Shown here in pieces: positions 61,353-64,000 of a stretch of 64,000 nt of DNA (positions within the stretch are counted from its first letter, which is position 1; every line of letters starts with the position of its first letter). This DNA comes from an uncultured Roseicyclus sp. (GTDB taxonomy: Bacteria; Pseudomonadota; Alphaproteobacteria; Rhodobacterales; Rhodobacteraceae), in contig CANLLF010000002.1 in assembly GCA_947491935.1 (NCBI GenBank), forward strand, positions 186,001 through 250,000. The letters run 5' to 3'. The notes under the pieces were generated by a model. It did no database searches. It worked only from the letters and a program-made list of their open reading frames with translations, and had not been told where the DNA came from. A program made the translations under genes and the position numbers.

Positions 61353-62354
61353 ATGCCGACAGAAAATCGCGAATGGGTCATCACGGAATATTCCGGAATT
61401 TCCGGGCTCGATCTGAGATCATACATGCCGGCCGATGCAGGCCCGGGCGAGGTCCGCCTGAAGGTCGAGGCCTTCGCGCTCAACTGGGGGGACATGGATC
61501 TCATGCAGGGGCGCTACTCCTTCAATTTCAGCGCGCTTCCGGCACGCGTGGGATGTGAAGCGGTCGGTGTCGTCGATCAGGTCGGCGACGGCGTCACCGG
61601 GATCAAGCCGGGTGAGCGTTACTGCACGTTGCCCTATTTCTACGACATGAAGGGCGTGAGCGGGGACACCGTCATCATCGACGCGCGGTATCTCACGAAG
61701 GCGCCCGACGGTATGGACGCGGTCGAGGCGGGGTCCATCTGGATGCAATTCATGACGGCCTATTACCCGATCGCCGAACTGGCCGCTGCCGCCCCGGGTG
61801 TGAACATTCTGGTCACCGCCGCGACCAGTACGGCAGGCCGCGCCGCGCTTGAGATCGGCCGCCTTAAAGGCGCGACCATGATCGGAACCTCGCGGTTTGA
61901 CTACAACCGCGACTACCTGATGCAGGCCGGTGCCAGTCACACCTATTTCGGGGATGGGGTCGGATTGGCCGAAACGGTACGGGAGGCCACCGATGGTGTG
62001 GGCGTTCACGCGGTGTTCGATTCAGTCGGCGCCGGGATGATCGCCCATTACAGTCAGGCCCTGGCCAAAGACGCGCAGATTTTCTTCTACGGCACGTTGG
62101 ACGAAAAACTGCCGGAGCTGCCCATGATGTACCTCTATCAGGCCAATGCCACGTTCAAACCCTACTCGTTGTTTCACTACATCGAAGACGCGGATTGGAA
62201 GTGGAAAGGCCTCGATTTCGTGTACGGGGCGTTGGCCTCCGGACGGCTGCAGCCCAACATCGATCGGGTGTTCCCGATGGAGGAGCTGCAGCAGGCTTGG
62301 GAATACCTGCGCGCCCCGCGCCAGAGCCACGGGAAGGTCATGATCAAGGTTTAA
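61353..62354 (+). CDS. Zinc-type alcohol dehydrogenase-like (MDR) oxidoreductase
   Basis: The 333-residue MDR reductase has a GroES-like first half (LKVEAFALNWGDMDLMQGRY, GCEAVGVVDQVGDGVTGIKPGERY) and a Rossmann half with VTAATSTAGRAALEIGRLKGATMIGTSRF. No structural zinc Cys cluster is seen, so it is likely of the quinone oxidoreductase or enoyl reductase type. Same strand and near the hyu/ABC genes, so it could act on a downstream product of the pathway; this is only context. It differs clearly from the MDR protein encoded at 7256. Confidence 0.85.
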   Translation: MPTENREWVITEYSGISGLDLRSYMPADAGPGEVRLKVEAFALNWGDMDLMQGRYSFNFSALPARVGCEAVGVVDQVGDGVTGIKPGERYCTLPYFYDMKGVSGDTVIIDARYLTKAPDGMDAVEAGSIWMQFMTAYYPIAELAAAAPGVNILVTAATSTAGRAALEIGRLKGATMIGTSRFDYNRDYLMQAGASHTYFGDGVGLAETVREATDGVGVHAVFDSVGAGMIAHYSQALAKDAQIFFYGTLDEKLPELPMMYLYQANATFKPYSLFHYIEDADWKWKGLDFVYGALASGRLQPNIDRVFPMEELQQAWEYLRAPRQSHGKVMIKV

Positions 62355-62545
62355 TTGTCCATTCCAATGGTTGTGGCCAGTGGAGAGGCTTGTGAGCCAT
62401 CCCATCCGGCAAGTTGTCCTGACGCGTGCAGTGCCCGAACGGTCACAACTCTGCCCCGCTTCACACCTGCCGGGCGGTTCTGCATCCTCCACTCTTTCAA
62501 TCGCCTATCCGACGGCTAGAGTGGCTTGAATTGGGGGGCAGGCAC

Positions 62546-64000
62546 ATGAACGAATGGTGGCGCAGCGCGGTGATCTATCAGGTCTATCCGCGCTCATTTC
62601 AGGACGATAACGGCGACGGTGTCGGGGATCTGCGTGGTATAACCCGCCGCCTCGATCACATCGTTGAGCTTGGCGTGGATTGCATCTGGTTGTCTCCGAT
62701 CTTCGCCTCGCCGCAGGCGGATATGGGCTATGACGTGTCGGATTACCGGGCGGTGGACCCGCTGTTCGGGGATGACGCGGCCTTTGATGAATTGATCGAC
62801 GCCGCCCACGCGAAGGGCTTGAAGATCATCGTGGATCAGGTGCTGTCCCACACCTCGGATCAACACGAGTGGTTCAAGCAATCCCGCATCAGCCGCGACA
62901 ACGACAAGGCGGATTGGTATGTCTGGGCCGACCCGCTGCCCGATGGCGCGCCGCCGACGAATTGGCACAGCCATTTCGGCGGCCCGGCCTGGGAGTTCGA
63001 CCCCGGGCGCGGGCAATACTACCTGCACAACTTTCTCGCATCGCAGCCCGATCTCAACTTCCACAATCCCGATGTGATCGATGCGATCCTGGAGACCTGC
63101 AAATTCTGGCTGGATCGCGGGCTCGACGGCTTCCGCCTGGATACGGTGAACTACTATTTCCACGATCAGTCGTTGCGCTCCAACCCGCCGGCGCAGGCAA
63201 AGCCGCAGGTGATGGCGACCGATCTCTACGGCATGCAGGACAATATCTATAACAAGACGCGGCCCGAAAACCTTGCGTTTCTGGAGCGGCTGCGCGCCCT
63301 GACGGACCAGTATTCCGAGATCATGATGGTCGGCGAAGTGGGCGAGATGGGGCACAAATCCATCGAGATCATGGGGGACTACACCAAGGGCACGACGCGT
63401 CTGCACATGGCCTACAGCTTCGCCATGCTTGGCCCCGATTTCACGGCGGAGCATTTCCAGACCTGTATCGAGGGTTTTCAGCGCGGCGCGCCGGACGGCC
63501 ATCCATATTGGTCGTTCAGCAACCACGATGTCACGCGCCATGTCAGCCGGTGGGCCAAATACGCGGTGTCCGAGGACGCCATGGCGCGGCTGACCTGCGC
63601 GATGTTGATGGCGTTTGAGGGGACGATCGGGATCTATCAGGGCGAGGAACTGGGCCAGACCGAAACGGAGATGACGTTCGAAGAGCTCACCGATCCACCC
63701 GCCATCCGTTTCTGGCCCGCCGTGAAGGGCCGCGACGGATGCCGCACGCCCATGGTGTGGGAGAAGGACGCGCCCCATGCAGGGTTTTCCACGGCCAAGC
63801 CTTGGCTTCCTGTCAAGCCGCCGCAGGCCGCAAACGCCGTTGATCAGCAGGGGTCGGACGGCATCCTGGCCTTCTACAAGGATATGATTGCGCGGCGGAA
63901 GGGCAGCCCGGCCCTGGCCCGCGGAACGACGACATTCCTGCCGCTACCCGAACCCGTTCTCGGGTTTACACGGGCGGCGAAGGAAGAGACGCTGACCTGC
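62546..64000 (+). CDS. GH13 alpha-glucosidase (3' end outside window)
   Basis: The open frame runs 485 codons to the window edge without a stop. It begins MNEWWRSAVIYQVYPRSFQDDNGDGVGDLRGI, the standard GH13 oligo-alpha-1,6-glucosidase or alpha-glucosidase opening. The catalytic nucleophile Asp is in DGFRLDTVN (near residue 199), the acid/base Glu in MMVGEVGEM, and the transition-state Asp in FSNHDVTRH. It hydrolyses short alpha-glucosides. The ATG at 62546 follows a GGGGGG-rich site. No transport genes for maltose appear before the window ends. Confidence 0.93.
   Translation, partial: MNEWWRSAVIYQVYPRSFQDDNGDGVGDLRGITRRLDHIVELGVDCIWLSPIFASPQADMGYDVSDYRAVDPLFGDDAAFDELIDAAHAKGLKIIVDQVLSHTSDQHEWFKQSRISRDNDKADWYVWADPLPDGAPPTNWHSHFGGPAWEFDPGRGQYYLHNFLASQPDLNFHNPDVIDAILETCKFWLDRGLDGFRLDTVNYYFHDQSLRSNPPAQAKPQVMATDLYGMQDNIYNKTRPENLAFLERLRALTDQYSEIMMVGEVGEMGHKSIEIMGDYTKGTTRLHMAYSFAMLGPDFTAEHFQTCIEGFQRGAPDGHPYWSFSNHDVTRHVSRWAKYAVSEDAMARLTCAMLMAFEGTIGIYQGEELGQTETEMTFEELTDPPAIRFWPAVKGRDGCRTPMVWEKDAPHAGFSTAKPWLPVKPPQAANAVDQQGSDGILAFYKDMIARRKGSPALARGTTTFLPLPEPVLGFTRAAKEETLTC

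Noticed and set aside
1-64000. CRISPR arrays, rRNA genes or complete insertion sequences
   Set aside because: No regularly spaced repeats, rRNA-like stretches or intact transposase genes were seen anywhere in the window.

Overview
The window reads as a chromosomal segment of an alphaproteobacterium of the Rhodobacteraceae (roseobacter-like). The basis is the high GC, an ihfB-lapA-trpF-trpB block, a TL5/CTC-type L25 with an acidic tail, a Flp-type pilin, TRAP transporters, an MrpAB fusion antiporter and imelysin iron genes. This placement rests on gene content and order, not on a phylogenetic test.

0-5 kb: the 3' part of a tRNA-Arg(TCT), ihfB, a LapA-like membrane protein, trpF, a GNAT acetyltransferase and trpB, closed by a strong terminator at 3351-3384. 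Next comes an unusual three-gene set: two secreted PepSY-like proteins with very long Asp tails and a membrane-anchored LuxR-type regulator.

5-23 kb: mostly housekeeping and scattered metabolism. It holds DUF2237, DUF2332, pth, an MDR reductase, an FkbM methyltransferase, DUF1203, a GT39-type glycosyltransferase, rplY with its terminator, an MFS carrier and an FMN 2-hydroxyacid dehydrogenase. A Tat-type nitroreductase with its own MarR regulator follows, preceded by a 48-bp palindrome. A pilin-like protein, trpA (far from trpB and on the other strand), a Pmp3-like peptide, a MATE exporter, ychF, two proteins of unknown function and RarD complete the stretch.

23-24 kb: tRNA-Ser(GCT) followed by an integrase N-terminal fragment and a 5'-truncated RES-domain gene. 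This is the scar of an integrated element.

24-31 kb: a hexuronate-type catabolic unit of a GntR/FCD regulator, a TRAP DctPQM importer, an SDR oxidoreductase, a small cupin and mannonate dehydratase UxuA.

31-40 kb: an eight-gene, single-strand iron locus. In transcription order (40309 down to 31463) it encodes a ferric-siderophore-type binding protein, a FecCD permease, an ATPase, a pseudoazurin-like cupredoxin, imelysin A, a di-heme DUF1111 protein, imelysin B and DUF1513. It brings together the cupredoxin, imelysin and heme-redox parts found in EfeUOB, but as separate proteins beside an ABC importer. This is the most interesting system in the window.

40-49 kb: a six-gene Mrp Na+/H+ antiporter operon (mrpA/B fused, then C-G) and a divergent periplasmic 2',3'-cyclic nucleotide phosphodiesterase/nucleotidase.

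49-62 kb: a divergent catabolic cluster around a GntR regulator. On the minus strand lie the regulator, an M24 metallopeptidase, a GAF protein and a DMGDH/sarcosine-dehydrogenase-like FAD-GcvT enzyme. On the plus strand lie a periplasmic binding protein, HyuA, HyuB, an ABC ATPase, a permease and an MDR reductase. It looks like an uptake and degradation route for a cyclic amide or N-methylated compound. The window ends inside a GH13 alpha-glucosidase-type gene.
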